Shown here: positions 1 to 8,892 of the stretch, in pieces | Layout of the letters: every line of letters starts with the position of its first letter | Numbering within the stretch: position 1 is the first letter of the stretch | The notes under the pieces: model-generated | Told to the model about the DNA's origin: nothing | What the model saw: the letters and a program-made list of their open reading frames with translations, nothing else | Database searches by the model: none | Assembly: GCA_017458335.1 (NCBI GenBank) | Contig: JAFTFT010000023.1 | Coordinates: forward strand, 17,853-81,852 | DNA length: 64,000 nt | Direction of reading: 5' to 3' | From: Oscillospiraceae bacterium | Lineage (GTDB): Bacteria; Bacillota; Clostridia; Oscillospirales; Oscillospiraceae | Program-made: the position numbers and the translations under genes

Positions 1-1437
1 ATTGACTTCCGCCACCGGGGCAGCTATGCCAAACTGCAGGCGGCCCTGGGCTTTGAGCCGGAACACGTCTGGACCGATCAGGAGCGGCGCAGCTTCTCTG
101 CCGGGTTCAGCCACTTCCGCGACGCGCTGCAGAAGCAGCGGCCCGGGCAGGATCAGGTCACCCCGGCCGAAGCGCTTCTGACCTGGCTGCAGGTCTTTTC
201 CTTCTCCGACATCAAGGATCTGACGCTGCCGGAACTCTCAAAACGGATCGATACCCTGTGGCCGGACATGCTGGCCCAGACGGACGACACCGCCATCGAA
301 CTCAGCACCGAGCCCGCTGATAAAGGAAAGAACGTCATCTCCAAGATCATCAGCATCGCCCGCCCGGACCACCTGAACATCGCTTTCCTCTATGACGCTC
401 CTCCCGAGTACAGCACCTGGGTTCAGGCCCATGATGAGGGGCGGCAGTATCTCGAGGATCAGCTCGGTTCCAAGGTCTCCGTAAAGACCTATCTGCGGGA
501 CTTCCGGGACTACGAGGCCGTGCTCGAAGAGGCCATTGCCGACGGTGCGGAGCTCGTCTTCGCCACCGACGCCGCCATGGTCAGCGCCTGCCGCAAAGCC
601 GCCGCTCTTCACAAGAACGTCCGCTTCCTGACCTGCGCGGTGTTCCAGCCCTATACCGGCGTCCGCATGTACAACGGCCGGACCTATGAATGCAAGTTTA
701 TCACCGGCGCCATCGCCGGAATCATGTCCGAGAGCAATGAGATCGGCTATGTCGCCAACAATCCGATCTTCGGCACCCCCGCCAGCGTCAACGCCTTCGC
801 GCTCGGCGCCCGTATGACCAACCCAAAGGCCGTCATCCGCCTTGACTGGGCCTGCCTGCCAGGCGATCCGGTGAAGCGACTTCTGGACAGCGGTGTTTCC
901 GTCATCTCCAATCGCGAGATTGTTAGTTCCGGCACTGTCTGGAAGGACTTCGAACTCGGCACCTTCAAACTGCAGAAGGACGGCACCCTCATCCCCCTGG
1001 TCACGCCTTTCTGGGATTGGGGCAAGCTCTATGAAAAGATCGTCCAAAGCATCTTCAGCGGCGCCTGGAACGACATCTCCGACAGCAAAGCCATCAACTA
1101 CTGGTGGGGCATGGCCAGCGGCGTGCTCGATGTCCACCTGAGCAAGTATCTCCCCGACGGCGTTGCCGGTCTCGGCCGGATTCTCCGCACGGGGATCTGC
1201 AACGGCTCTCTTCAGCCCTTCCGCATGCGCATCTTCGACCAAAGCGGCACCCAGCGCAACGACGGGGAGCACTCCTTCAGTCCGGACGAAATCGTCTCCA
1301 TGGACTGGTTCTGCGATAATGTTGTCGGCAGAGTCCCAGATTATGAGGAGCTCCGCCCCGAATACGCCGAAACCATGCATATTCTCGGTCTGTACAGAAA
1401 AAAACTGCTCCCGGAGGCAGAAGGAGGACAGCTGTGA
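1..1437 (+). CDS. BMP-family substrate-binding protein, 5' end missing
   Basis: The reading frame is open from the first base, so the start lies upstream of the window and 478 residues are visible. The last ~370 residues resemble the BMP/Med family of periplasmic-binding proteins, which bind nucleosides in ABC uptake or act as regulators. The matching pattern is a domain opening with HLNIAFLYD, then ELVFATDAAMV, then a conserved GYVANNPIFG. About 110 residues precede that domain, and no membrane segment or lipobox is visible in them. A longer N-terminal domain is therefore likely, and the protein may be a cytoplasmic regulator rather than a transporter lipoprotein. No permease or ATPase partner is seen. 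The stop overlaps the next gene's GTG start (GTGA), so the two are co-translated. Family assignment is fairly sure; role is not. Confidence 0.7.
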   Translation: MDFRHRGSYAKLQAALGFEPEHVWTDQERRSFSAGFSHFRDALQKQRPGQDQVTPAEALLTWLQVFSFSDIKDLTLPELSKRIDTLWPDMLAQTDDTAIELSTEPADKGKNVISKIISIARPDHLNIAFLYDAPPEYSTWVQAHDEGRQYLEDQLGSKVSVKTYLRDFRDYEAVLEEAIADGAELVFATDAAMVSACRKAAALHKNVRFLTCAVFQPYTGVRMYNGRTYECKFITGAIAGIMSESNEIGYVANNPIFGTPASVNAFALGARMTNPKAVIRLDWACLPGDPVKRLLDSGVSVISNREIVSSGTVWKDFELGTFKLQKDGTLIPLVTPFWDWGKLYEKIVQSIFSGAWNDISDSKAINYWWGMASGVLDVHLSKYLPDGVAGLGRILRTGICNGSLQPFRMRIFDQSGTQRNDGEHSFSPDEIVSMDWFCDNVVGRVPDYEELRPEYAETMHILGLYRKKLLPEAEGGQL

Positions 1438-2024
1438 AGCTGCTGCTCATCTCAGATGAGGAAGACAAATATCTTTGGGAATATTACCGTCCGGGCAACC
1501 TGGACGGCGTGGATCTGATATTATCCGCCGGTGACCTCAAGGCGAGCTATCTCAGTTTCCTTGTGACAATGGCAAACCGCCCGCTGCTCTACGTCCATGG
1601 CAACCACGACTGGTCCTATGACCGCCAGCCTCCCGAAGGCTGTGACTGCATCGACGACCGGCTCGTGGTCGTAAACGGGCTCCGGATCCTGGGCCTGGGC
1701 GGCTGCCTGCGCTATAACGGCGGACCGTATCAGTACTCCGAGCGTCAGATGCGCATGCGCATCCTGAAGCTCCAATGGAAAATCATGCGGGCGGGCGGGG
1801 TCGACATTGTTCTCACCCACGCCCCGGCCGCAGGCTATGGAGACGAGGACAACATCACACACCGCGGCTTTGAGGCCTTTCTCCCTCTTCTGGACCGCTG
1901 GCAGCCCTCCTATCTCGTCCACGGGCATATCCACAAGCGCTATGACCCGCGGCAGCAGCGTGTCCTGCAGTACAAAAACACCACCATCATCAACGCGAAC
2001 GGAAAATACTATCTGGATCTGTAA
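1434..2024 (+). CDS. Calcineurin-like metallophosphoesterase
   Basis: This 196-residue protein carries the metal-binding blocks of the calcineurin-like fold: AGDLK near residue 32, GNHD near 57, THAP near 125 and GHIH near 154. These coordinate two divalent metals in phosphodiesterases and phosphatases. The usual first DxH block is changed to ISDEEDK, so one metal ligand may be substituted. There is no signal peptide, so it should be cytoplasmic. The GTG start overlaps the upstream stop by four bases and has an AAGGAGG ribosome site at 1421-1427. It sits in an operon with the BMP-type protein. Substrate is unknown; a small cyclic nucleotide or phosphoester would fit the family. Confidence 0.8.
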   Translation: MKLLLISDEEDKYLWEYYRPGNLDGVDLILSAGDLKASYLSFLVTMANRPLLYVHGNHDWSYDRQPPEGCDCIDDRLVVVNGLRILGLGGCLRYNGGPYQYSERQMRMRILKLQWKIMRAGGVDIVLTHAPAAGYGDEDNITHRGFEAFLPLLDRWQPSYLVHGHIHKRYDPRQQRVLQYKNTTIINANGKYYLDL

Positions 2025-2432
2025 ACAAAAAAGCGAGCTGAACGGCCGGCAATAATTAGTTCAATCTAACTGCTCCTTAAAACTTACGCCCTCGGAAGAG
2101 AGCGTATTTCTTTCCTTGATCGTTCCGTTGTTCGTATCCTTACGGTCACAGCTTTCCCGGTCTGCTGTTATTTTGCGTGATCCATGATTTAACCGCCTTA
2201 CATGTGCAGAAGCTTATGGGTACCTTCACTGTGCAATGCTTCTTCATGGTATTGTAGGGTACTTTCCGTCACAAAAGCATCACACATGCTGATTTTATCA
2301 TAACATTTGCATGTATTCAACAATAACAGGGATCATTCGCAGGAACGCAGGAACGACACAGCGGCGGCAAACCACAGCCTGCCGGGAGAATCGTCCCCTG
2401 ACACACGCCTCTCTTGCACTCTAAACTTATTG
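2025..2432. other. Non-coding stretch, nothing recognised
   Basis: About 410 bases without a supported gene. AT content is higher than in the flanking genes. A minus-strand reading of roughly 30-40 codons ends near 2200 with a stop, but it matches no family I know and has no ribosome site. It could be a decayed gene end. No riboswitch, tRNA or clear terminator was recognised. Confidence 0.4.
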
Positions 2433-2461
2433 TTGACAATTTTCCCTGTTCTACCTAAAAT
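2433..2461 (+). promoter_or_regulatory. Promoter of the toxin-antitoxin pair
   Basis: A TTGACA box at 2433-2438, a 17-base spacer and TAAAAT at 2456-2461. The -35 box lies inside the dyad ATTGT-TG-ACAAT (2430-2440 region), a plausible autoregulatory site for the antitoxin or the complex. That role is inferred. Confidence 0.65.
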
Positions 2462-2494
2462 AATAACAGATATCATTGGAGAAAGGGTGTGTAT

Positions 2495-2710
2495 TTGTTG
2501 AGCACAAGAGAACGCTGCAATCAACTTCTTGATGCTGTTCCGGATTTCAAGCTTTCTTTTGTTCTGGCTTATCTACAAGGCCTGATAGCAGGGGAAGAAG
2601 CTGAAGATGATCTTTATTGTGAAGCGCTTTACCAACAATACCTTCAAGATCCCGAGCGTGAGGTCGAATACTCCCTTGAAGAATGCAAGAAGGAGTGGGG
2701 TCTTGCCTGA
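2495..2710 (+). CDS. Putative antitoxin of a RelE-type pair
   Basis: A small acidic protein of about 71 residues directly upstream of a RelE-like toxin. Its start (TRERCNQLLDAV) and acidic, helical make-up fit the short antitoxins paired with RelE/ParE toxins. No DNA-binding motif is obvious. Start choice: a GTG at 2489 lies only one base after the GGAGAAAGGG ribosome site (2478-2487), whereas TTG at 2495 has a 7-base spacer and TTG at 2498 a 10-base spacer, so a TTG start is preferred. Its stop overlaps the toxin start by one base (TGATG), the usual coupling for such pairs. Expected role: neutralise the toxin and repress the shared promoter. Confidence 0.65.
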   Translation: MLSTRERCNQLLDAVPDFKLSFVLAYLQGLIAGEEAEDDLYCEALYQQYLQDPEREVEYSLEECKKEWGLA

Positions 2711-2970
2711 TGTACAGGATCATCATTCGAAAACCGGCAAAGAAGTTTATAGACCGTCTCCCTCTGAACGAGAAGCGCCGCATTGTCGAGGCGATTGAGC
2801 AATTACCCGATTCGGGAGACATCAAGCAAATGAAAGGACATCAAAATAAGGGCCTTTTTCGTCTGCGCGTCGGAGAATACAGGATCATCTATAGTCTGGA
2901 TGATGAGCAGTTGATTATCTATTTGCTTGATGCGGGAAATCGCGGCGAAATCTACAGAAGATATTCTTAA
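2710..2970 (+). CDS. RelE/ParE-family toxin
   Basis: An 86-residue basic protein with the RelE/ParE pattern: MYRIIIRKPAKKFIDRLP at the N-terminus, a middle MKGHQNKGLFRLRVGEYRIIY and a C-terminal block ending GEIYRRYS. Members are mRNA interferases acting at the ribosome, or gyrase poisons. The RLRVGEYRIIY strand and C-terminal Y/R residues fit the RelE-like branch. The ATG overlaps the antitoxin stop (TGATG), and a hairpin terminator follows at 3038-3076. The pair sits next to a type I restriction operon, as often seen in defence islands. The family call is strong; the molecular target is not determined. Confidence 0.85.
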   Translation: MYRIIIRKPAKKFIDRLPLNEKRRIVEAIEQLPDSGDIKQMKGHQNKGLFRLRVGEYRIIYSLDDEQLIIYLLDAGNRGEIYRRYS

Positions 2971-3037
2971 ATTGCAAAGCGATTCCCCCATGTCAACCCG
3001 GAGCGAAAACTCATGTCATAACGAAGAATTATAGATC

Positions 3038-3076
3038 AGGCTGGATCACCGGTAAAAGTGATTCAGCCTCGTTTTT
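3038..3076 (+). terminator. Terminator of the toxin-antitoxin operon
   Basis: Stem AGGCTGGATCAC (3038-3049) pairs with GTGATTCAGCCT (3058-3069), with one G-T wobble, followed by TTTTT at 3072-3076. Confidence 0.8.
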
Positions 3077-3208
3077 GGTTTTGTAGGATCGAGCACGGAG
3101 AAGCAGTCAAGCAAGACAAAAAACCGTCCCTGTGTCTTCACAAGAGAATATGTGCCGCCGTTATTATCTGCTGTAAAAACACCGTTAGGCACAGTCTTTC
3201 CCAAGTGT

Positions 3209-4666
3209 TTATTTCAGTTTCTCGCACAGGGGCAGGAGTTCCTCCAGCCGGGCGACGATGCGCTTCTGCTCCGCGAGGGGCGGAAGGGGAACAAGAACCT
3301 TTTCCAAAGCTTGCCCTGTGAGATGCTTAATCGTTGTTCCAGTGAACAATGGGGCCAATATGCCACCATTCGCATAAGCATAAAAAAGAAGCTGATAAAA
3401 TTGGGATAATAGGCCGTCATAGAATCGTATGCGGTGCAATGCTTTCTGGAAATGAATGCTGTAGGTCTCTTTCCAAACAGCACAACGTCCAGGCTCTCCA
3501 CCTTCGCACATTACTAAGTCGCCCGGTTGAATGAGGAATCTCTCATCCATTTCATCCTCGAACTTCATTTTCAAGAGATCAGATAATTCGAAACGCCCCC
3601 AACGAACATTTACATTTCGTAGATAGGGACAACTTGTTCCCTTGTTCTTCTGTTTGTCTAGCATTTTCCCCAGACACATTGAAGAAACATCGGGGAGTCT
3701 CGCCCACTTCCAGGTCTCGGGGATATCAAAGGGAATCTCATCCTCAGAGATTTCAGGCTGGGGCTTTTCTTTTTTGAGCTTTCCGGCTTTGATGAGGGCC
3801 TGTTTTTCCTTCTGGATCTGCTGATACAGTTCTTCGCCGGTGCCCTCTTCGGGGCGCTGTTCGACCAGTTTGCCCTGAATGGCCATCTGGAGGATGGACT
3901 TCTGCATATCGCTGGGGAAACGCTTGTTGAAGTCCTCCAGGCGGGTCCAGGCCTTTTCATAGCGGTCGATCAGAGGCAGGAGCTCTTCAATTTTGGCGAC
4001 GATGCGCTTCTGCTCGGCGAGGGGTGGGAGGGGAAGCCACATCGCATAAAGCGAATTCTGCACCAAATGCCTTATGGTCATTCCCTTGCTATATTCGTCT
4101 AATATGCCAATTCCCTTGTAGCATTCAATGACAAACCGAAAATAGGTAGATAGTATTTTTCCATAAAACCGAACCCTATGCAGGGCATTTTGGTAATACA
4201 TCTCCTCGTCGGAATCCCATATTGCGGATCTCCCTACATCACCGCCTTCACATATCAGTAAATCTCCGCGATTAAGGCGATACTTGACTTTATCGTCTTC
4301 CGTGAATTTTGCTGTCTTAACTGTTTCTAAGGAAATACCATCCCAATAAACATTGATACTACACAGGTATGGGCATAGCTCTCCCATATTCTTGGCTTTA
4401 TCCAATGTTTTCCCAAGGCTACTTTCTGCTATCTGGTTGAGGTGTACCCACTTCCAGCTTTCGGGGATGTCAAACGGCAGCTCCTCCTCGGTGATCTCCG
4501 GCAGGGGCTTTTCTTTTTTGATCTTCCCTGCTTTGATCAGGGCCTGCTTTTCCTTCTGGATCTCCCGAAACAGTTCCTCGGCGGTTCCCTCTTCCGGGCG
4601 CTGCTCAACGAGCTTCCCCTGGATGGCAAGCTGAAGAATGCTGTTTTTCAGTTCCTGGGGCGTCAT
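3209..4666 (-). CDS. hsdS: Type I restriction enzyme specificity subunit HsdS
   Basis: This 485-residue DNA-recognition subunit is built as two similar halves, each with a target-recognition domain (TRD) followed by a conserved helical spacer. The N-terminal block SILQLAIQGKLVEQ recurs mid-protein as SILQMAIQGKLVEQ, and both halves end with LPPLAEQKRIVA. The two TRDs resemble each other (GDLLICEGGDVGR versus GDLVMCEGGEPGR; NALHRVRFY versus KALHRIRFY), so the two half-sites read may be similar. The ATG overlaps the hsdM stop by four bases (ATGA), so translation is coupled. HsdS directs the HsdM2S methylase and the R2M2S nuclease. It looks intact. No second hsdS or recombinase is seen, so there is no evidence of a phase-variable locus. 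Confidence 0.95.
   Translation of the reverse strand: MTPQELKNSILQLAIQGKLVEQRPEEGTAEELFREIQKEKQALIKAGKIKKEKPLPEITEEELPFDIPESWKWVHLNQIAESSLGKTLDKAKNMGELCPYLCSINVYWDGISLETVKTAKFTEDDKVKYRLNRGDLLICEGGDVGRSAIWDSDEEMYYQNALHRVRFYGKILSTYFRFVIECYKGIGILDEYSKGMTIRHLVQNSLYAMWLPLPPLAEQKRIVAKIEELLPLIDRYEKAWTRLEDFNKRFPSDMQKSILQMAIQGKLVEQRPEEGTGEELYQQIQKEKQALIKAGKLKKEKPQPEISEDEIPFDIPETWKWARLPDVSSMCLGKMLDKQKNKGTSCPYLRNVNVRWGRFELSDLLKMKFEDEMDERFLIQPGDLVMCEGGEPGRCAVWKETYSIHFQKALHRIRFYDGLLSQFYQLLFYAYANGGILAPLFTGTTIKHLTGQALEKVLVPLPPLAEQKRIVARLEELLPLCEKLK
3706..3903 (-). repeat. hsdS internal repeat, central copy
   Basis: Codes the central conserved region of HsdS, from SILQMAIQGK to PFDIPETWKW. It is a diverged direct repeat of the segment at 4449-4646 and is a natural site for recombination that swaps TRDs. 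Confidence 0.7.
4449..4646 (-). repeat. hsdS internal repeat, N-terminal copy
   Basis: Codes NSILQLAIQGK to PFDIPESWKW. It is nearly the same protein sequence as the central copy at 3706-3903, with visible DNA identity. Confidence 0.7.
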
Positions 4667-6138
4667 AGGGACACGCCTCCCAGCTTTTCGGTGATCTCGG
4701 CCAGGACCCGGTCGATCTCGGCATTCAGGGAGGCACGCTCCTCCTGGTAGCGGTGGATCAGGTCCAGGGGATCGAGAATCTCTTCCTCCTCATGGGGGAA
4801 GCCGCACTGGTCCAGATTATAGCCAAGGTCCACGGAGAGCTCTTCGGCGGTATAGCAGCGGGCCTTGTCAAAGCCGTCCACATTCAGGGGCTTGCGTTCA
4901 TTCCACCATTCCGCCACGGGGTCAAAATGCTCGAGCTTCATGGGTTTGGTCTTGGAAAAGTGCTTGTAGCCCTCGGGCATGTCCAGACGGTAGAACCATG
5001 TTTCCTTCGTGGGGCCGGTGCGGTCGAAGAAGAGAATGTTCGTGGTGATGGAGGTATAGGGCGAGAAGACACTGCCTGGCATACGGACGACGGTATGGAG
5101 ATTGAACTCCGAGAGGAGCTTCTTCTTGATGTTGAGCTTGGCGTTGTCGGTGCCGAAGAGAAAGCCGTCCGGGAGGATCACCGCGGCGCGGCCGCCCTGC
5201 TTCAGGCGGTACATGATGACGGACATGAAGAGGTCGGCGGTCTCGGAGCTGGCCAGATCCGCCGGGAAGTGATTCTTGACCTCGGCCTTTTCGCTTCCGC
5301 CATAGGGGGGATTCATCAGAACGACGTCGAAGGCGTCGTCCTCGGTATAGTCCAGGACATCCTTCAGGAGGGAGTTGTCATGATAGACCCGTGGAACGTC
5401 CACGCCGTGGAGCAGCATGTTGGTGATGCAGAGCATGTAGGGAAACTGCTTCTTCTCGATGCCGTAGATGGAGCTGCCGAAGGCCTCGCGGTCGCCGGTG
5501 GTCTCGACGTTCTTCTCCAGCTCCTTGAGCCAGCTGGTGAGGAAGCCGCCGGTGCCGCAGGCAAAGTCGGCCATGGTCTCGCCGATGCGGGGACGGATCA
5601 TACGGGCCATGAAGTCGGTCACGGCACGGGGCGTATAGAACTCACCGGCGGAGCCGGCACTCTGCAGCTCCTTGAGAATGGTCTCGTAGATCTCGCCGAA
5701 GGCGTGGCTCTCCTCATAGTCGGAGAGGTCCAGCTCGTCGATGACGCTGACCACCTGGCGCAGCAGGACGCCGTCCTTCATGTAGTTGTTGGCATCGGAG
5801 AAGGTGGACTGGACAATCGCCTTGCGGATCGGCGTGGCGGCGTCCACCGGAAGGCGCTTCAGGGTCGGGAACAGGGTGTTGTTCACGAAGTCCAGGAGGG
5901 CATCACCGGTCAGGCCCTTCCCTGTCGGGTCATGGGCCCAGGTGCTCCAGCGGCAGGCCTCGGGGATGATGGAGACATAGTCGTCCTCCTCAAACTCCCA
6001 GTCCTGCTCCTTGGCGTCATAGACCTTCAGAAAGAGGAGCCAGGCGATCTGCTCCAGGCGCTGGGCATCGCCGTTGATGCCGGCGTCGTTGCGCATGATG
6101 TCGCGCAGCCGTTTTACAAATCCGGAAAGATTGGCCAT
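4663..6138 (-). CDS. hsdM: Type I restriction enzyme methylase subunit HsdM
   Basis: This 491-residue N6-adenine DNA methyltransferase has the N-terminal HsdM helical domain (KRLRDIMRNDAGINGDAQRLEQI), then the SAM-binding motif I DFACGTGGFL near residue 190, then the catalytic motif IV NPPYGG near 285. It methylates adenine in the bipartite site chosen by HsdS and is also part of the nuclease complex. It lies 5 bases downstream of the hsdR stop and overlaps hsdS by four bases, giving the operon order R-M-S. A GAGGCGG sequence precedes the ATG. All catalytic motifs are present and length is normal, so the enzyme is probably active. Confidence 0.96.
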   Translation of the reverse strand: MANLSGFVKRLRDIMRNDAGINGDAQRLEQIAWLLFLKVYDAKEQDWEFEEDDYVSIIPEACRWSTWAHDPTGKGLTGDALLDFVNNTLFPTLKRLPVDAATPIRKAIVQSTFSDANNYMKDGVLLRQVVSVIDELDLSDYEESHAFGEIYETILKELQSAGSAGEFYTPRAVTDFMARMIRPRIGETMADFACGTGGFLTSWLKELEKNVETTGDREAFGSSIYGIEKKQFPYMLCITNMLLHGVDVPRVYHDNSLLKDVLDYTEDDAFDVVLMNPPYGGSEKAEVKNHFPADLASSETADLFMSVIMYRLKQGGRAAVILPDGFLFGTDNAKLNIKKKLLSEFNLHTVVRMPGSVFSPYTSITTNILFFDRTGPTKETWFYRLDMPEGYKHFSKTKPMKLEHFDPVAEWWNERKPLNVDGFDKARCYTAEELSVDLGYNLDQCGFPHEEEEILDPLDLIHRYQEERASLNAEIDRVLAEITEKLGGVSL

Positions 6139-6143
6139 CGTTG

Positions 6144-8471
6144 TTATACCGCCTCATTCGAATATATTGCGTCTTCTAGTTCCTGCACGGCTTTCAGGTA
6201 GCCGTCACGCCCGCCGAAGTAGGACGCGATCTTCGCGGGCTTGCCCATTTTCAGGAAGGGATCGAGCTTGAGGATCTCGGTCTTTTCGACTTCATAGATG
6301 CCGTAGTTCATGTAGCGGTCCAGGAGGGCTTCCAGCACCTCGCGGGCCGCTTCGCCGTATTTCGAGAAGAAGTCCCGCTTCTTCACATTGGCGGCGCGCT
6401 CGCGGCGGGTCAGGGGCCTGCGGTCAAAGGCGACGTGGCAGATGAAGTCGAAATCGTCCACGTCCTCCATCCCCTGCTCCTTTTTCAGCGCGGCGAGGTC
6501 AATGCCGCGGTTCTGCAGCAGGCTGCGGATCTCTTCCTTTTTCTCGGTGGCGGACCAGCGGCGGATGAAGTTCTCAAGGGAAGCGTACTCGCCCACCACG
6601 TTCTCGCGGGTATAGTCGATGATGTTCTCCTTCTTCAGGAGCTTGCCGTCGGCGTCATAGATGGAGACCTCCTTCAGCAGCACCGTGACCGGGCAGCCCT
6701 CGGTGTTGACGTAGGGCTTCTTCTCCGGGTTCACCGGCGGGCCGGGAGGCGTGGGATCGTCATAGTAGACCACGTCATGGGGCTTGAAGTCCTCCTGCAT
6801 CTCGATGGGGCCGTCCCAGTCGGGATCGGCAAAGAGGCGCGTCACGCTGCGGAAGTCCATGACGGTGAAGCTGAGCTTGCCCTCCTTCTCCCGCAGGCGG
6901 GTGCCGCGGCCGATGATCTGCTTGAACTCGGTCATAGAGCCGATCATCTGGTCCAGGACGATGAGCTTTACCATCTTACAGTCGGTGCCGGTGGAGAGGA
7001 GCTTGGAGGTGGTGGCGATGACGGGGTACTTGGAAGAGACGGAGATGAAGTAATCCAGCTTGCTCTTGCCGTAGTCGTCGGAACCGGTGATGCGGACCAC
7101 ATAGTCCGGGTTCTTCTGAACCATGTCGGCGTTGAGGTTCACCAGGGCCTGACGCATGCGCTCGGCCGCGTCCTCGGTGGCGCAGAAGACGATGGTCTTG
7201 GCCATGCGGTCGGTGGCCTTCAGGTAGGCGGTAATCTCGGCGGCCACCTGGTTGATGCGGTCCTCGAGAATGATGGTATAGTCATAGTCGCTGTTGTTAT
7301 AGATCCGATCCGGGATCAGGCGGCCATAGATGTCGCACTGATCCTTGCGGGGCCGCCAGCCGTCGCCGATGTCCATCTTGATGCCGATGACCTTGAAGGG
7401 GGCGAGGAAGCCGTCTTCGATGCCCTCCTTGAGGCTGTAGGTGTAGATGGGGTCGCCGAAGTAATTGATGTTGGAGACGTACTTCGTCTCCTTTGGGGTG
7501 GCGGTCATGCCGATCTGGGTCGCGGAGGAAAAGTATTCCAGGATGCGGCGCCAGCGGCTGTCATCCTTGGCGGAGCCGCGGTGGCACTCGTCGACGATGA
7601 TGAGGTCAAAGAAGTCGGGGTCGAAGAGTTCGCTGTAATGCTCCTGATCGTCGTCGCCCACCAGCTGCTGATACAGGGCGAAGTAGACCTGGTGGGAGGT
7701 GATGGTGGTGCGGTTGTCCTTGGCGTAGTTGATTTTATGGATGACCTTCTCCAGCGGGGCGAAGTCCTGGGAGATGGACTGGTCCACCAGGTTGTTGCGG
7801 TCGGCGAGGTAGAGGATCTTCTGCTTCATGCCGCTCATGAGGAGGCGGTAGACAATCTGGAAGGCCGTGTAGGTCTTGCCGGTGCCGGTGGCCATGACGA
7901 GGAGGATACGCTGCTCCCCTTTCGCGATGCGGTCGAGGGTGCGGTTGACGGCGATGCGCTGGTAATAGCGCGGCGGGTAGCTCTTCTGGCTGGAGTAATA
8001 GGGCTGGGCCAGGACCGCCTCTTCCTCGGGGGTGAAGCCGGACTCCTGTTTATAGCGGGCAACGAGCTCGTCATAGGTCGGGAAGGCGTCAAGGGGGATC
8101 TCCCGCTCGAGCCCGGTGAGGAAGTCATGCTCGGCAAAGCCGTCGCCGTTGGAGCTGTAGGCGAAGGGCAGGTCCAGCATCACGGCATAGGTCATGGCCT
8201 GCTGCAGGCCGAAGGAGACGCTGTGGCTGTTGTCCTTGGCCTCCACAACGGCGATGGGATTGTTGGCGCAGAGATAGAGCAGGTAATCCGCCTTCTTCGG
8301 GCTGCCGCGGACGGCAATGTTCCCGCGGAGGTTCACCTTGCCGTCGGTGACCTTAACGGCGGTCTCCATGGTGATGCGGTCCTTCCAGCCTTGGGCCTGG
8401 ATGGCGGGGGTGATGTAATTGAGCTTGATGTCCTCTTCGGTCATGAGGGCTTTGTCGATGATCGGAGTCAT
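6144..8471 (-). CDS. hsdR: Type I restriction enzyme endonuclease/translocase HsdR
   Basis: This 775-residue motor and nuclease subunit opens with an N-terminal PD-(D/E)xK nuclease core (ADYLLYL then VVEAKD within the first ~100 residues). SF2 helicase motifs follow: MATGTGKTYT (Walker A), VDECHRGS (Walker B), MTATPKET (motif III) and IIGRGTRLRE (motif VI). A C-terminal HsdM-contact region ends the protein. An in-frame ATG 42 bases upstream (8513) exists, but GGAGG sits 8 bases before the ATG at 8471, so the shorter form is preferred. The length is typical of EcoAI-like R subunits. It is the first gene of the R-M-S operon and cuts unmethylated DNA after ATP-driven translocation. Confidence 0.95.
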   Translation of the reverse strand: MTPIIDKALMTEEDIKLNYITPAIQAQGWKDRITMETAVKVTDGKVNLRGNIAVRGSPKKADYLLYLCANNPIAVVEAKDNSHSVSFGLQQAMTYAVMLDLPFAYSSNGDGFAEHDFLTGLEREIPLDAFPTYDELVARYKQESGFTPEEEAVLAQPYYSSQKSYPPRYYQRIAVNRTLDRIAKGEQRILLVMATGTGKTYTAFQIVYRLLMSGMKQKILYLADRNNLVDQSISQDFAPLEKVIHKINYAKDNRTTITSHQVYFALYQQLVGDDDQEHYSELFDPDFFDLIIVDECHRGSAKDDSRWRRILEYFSSATQIGMTATPKETKYVSNINYFGDPIYTYSLKEGIEDGFLAPFKVIGIKMDIGDGWRPRKDQCDIYGRLIPDRIYNNSDYDYTIILEDRINQVAAEITAYLKATDRMAKTIVFCATEDAAERMRQALVNLNADMVQKNPDYVVRITGSDDYGKSKLDYFISVSSKYPVIATTSKLLSTGTDCKMVKLIVLDQMIGSMTEFKQIIGRGTRLREKEGKLSFTVMDFRSVTRLFADPDWDGPIEMQEDFKPHDVVYYDDPTPPGPPVNPEKKPYVNTEGCPVTVLLKEVSIYDADGKLLKKENIIDYTRENVVGEYASLENFIRRWSATEKKEEIRSLLQNRGIDLAALKKEQGMEDVDDFDFICHVAFDRRPLTRRERAANVKKRDFFSKYGEAAREVLEALLDRYMNYGIYEVEKTEILKLDPFLKMGKPAKIASYFGGRDGYLKAVQELEDAIYSNEAV

Positions 8472-8691
8472 GTGGGCAGCCTCCATGTTCAATGGGAAAT
8501 GTGAAATATTCATTTTATTCTAACACAGCGGGGAACCCAATACAAGGAAAAGCGACGGCAAGAAAAAGCGGCGGCCCGCAGCGGGATTCACTCCTCACCA
8601 CGGGCCGGCTATATGGGCTTAATCATGTTTTCTCCATTTTTGCTTATCTTTCCAATCTATATCAACTGACCTGAGTCAGATTATCCTTTTC

Positions 8692-8829
8692 TCAGTCGTC
8701 CCAGTCGAACATGTCGTCGAAATCGTACATGTCGTCATAGTCGAAGTCGTATGGATCGTCATCATAGTATCCATAGGCAGGGGCAGCGGGCTGAGTGTAA
8801 ACGGGCTGGGTGTAAACATGACAAGAGAC
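8692..8829 (-). pseudogene. Decayed 3' end of an acidic-tail protein
   Basis: A 45-codon open stretch without any start codon, closed upstream by a TGA at 8830-8832. It encodes a low-complexity tail: VYTQPVYTQPAAPAYGYY followed by Asp/Phe/Tyr-rich repeats (DYDDMYDFDDMFDWDD) and a stop. It reads like the intact C-terminus of a lost gene, but I cannot name the parent. It lies just upstream of hsdR and may mark an island boundary. Confidence 0.5.
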
Positions 8830-8875
8830 TCACACGGGCAGGATTTTGCATTATCCTTTTCCTGCGTGAGTCTCT
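8824..8875 (-). terminator. Hairpin downstream of the flavin reductase gene
   Basis: Imperfect inverted repeat with AGAGACTCAC...CAGGA on one side and TCCTG...GTGAGTCTCT on the other. It lies 18 bases past the flavin reductase stop on the minus strand. The T-tract after it is weak. Confidence 0.5.
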
Positions 8876-8892
8876 ATTGTTCTTTATTATGA

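Noticed and set aside
2025-2432. Possible riboswitch or small RNA in the gap after the phosphoesterase gene
   Set aside because: No recognised conserved core or convincing terminator, and no gene just downstream that fits a leader.
3209-4666. Phase-variable (shufflon-type) hsdS locus
   Set aside because: Only one hsdS gene with no silent partial copies and no site-specific recombinase in view.
4753-8504. Long plus-strand frames across hsdM and hsdR
   Set aside because: Valine/glycine/alanine-rich mirror readings of real genes, with no ribosome sites or motifs.
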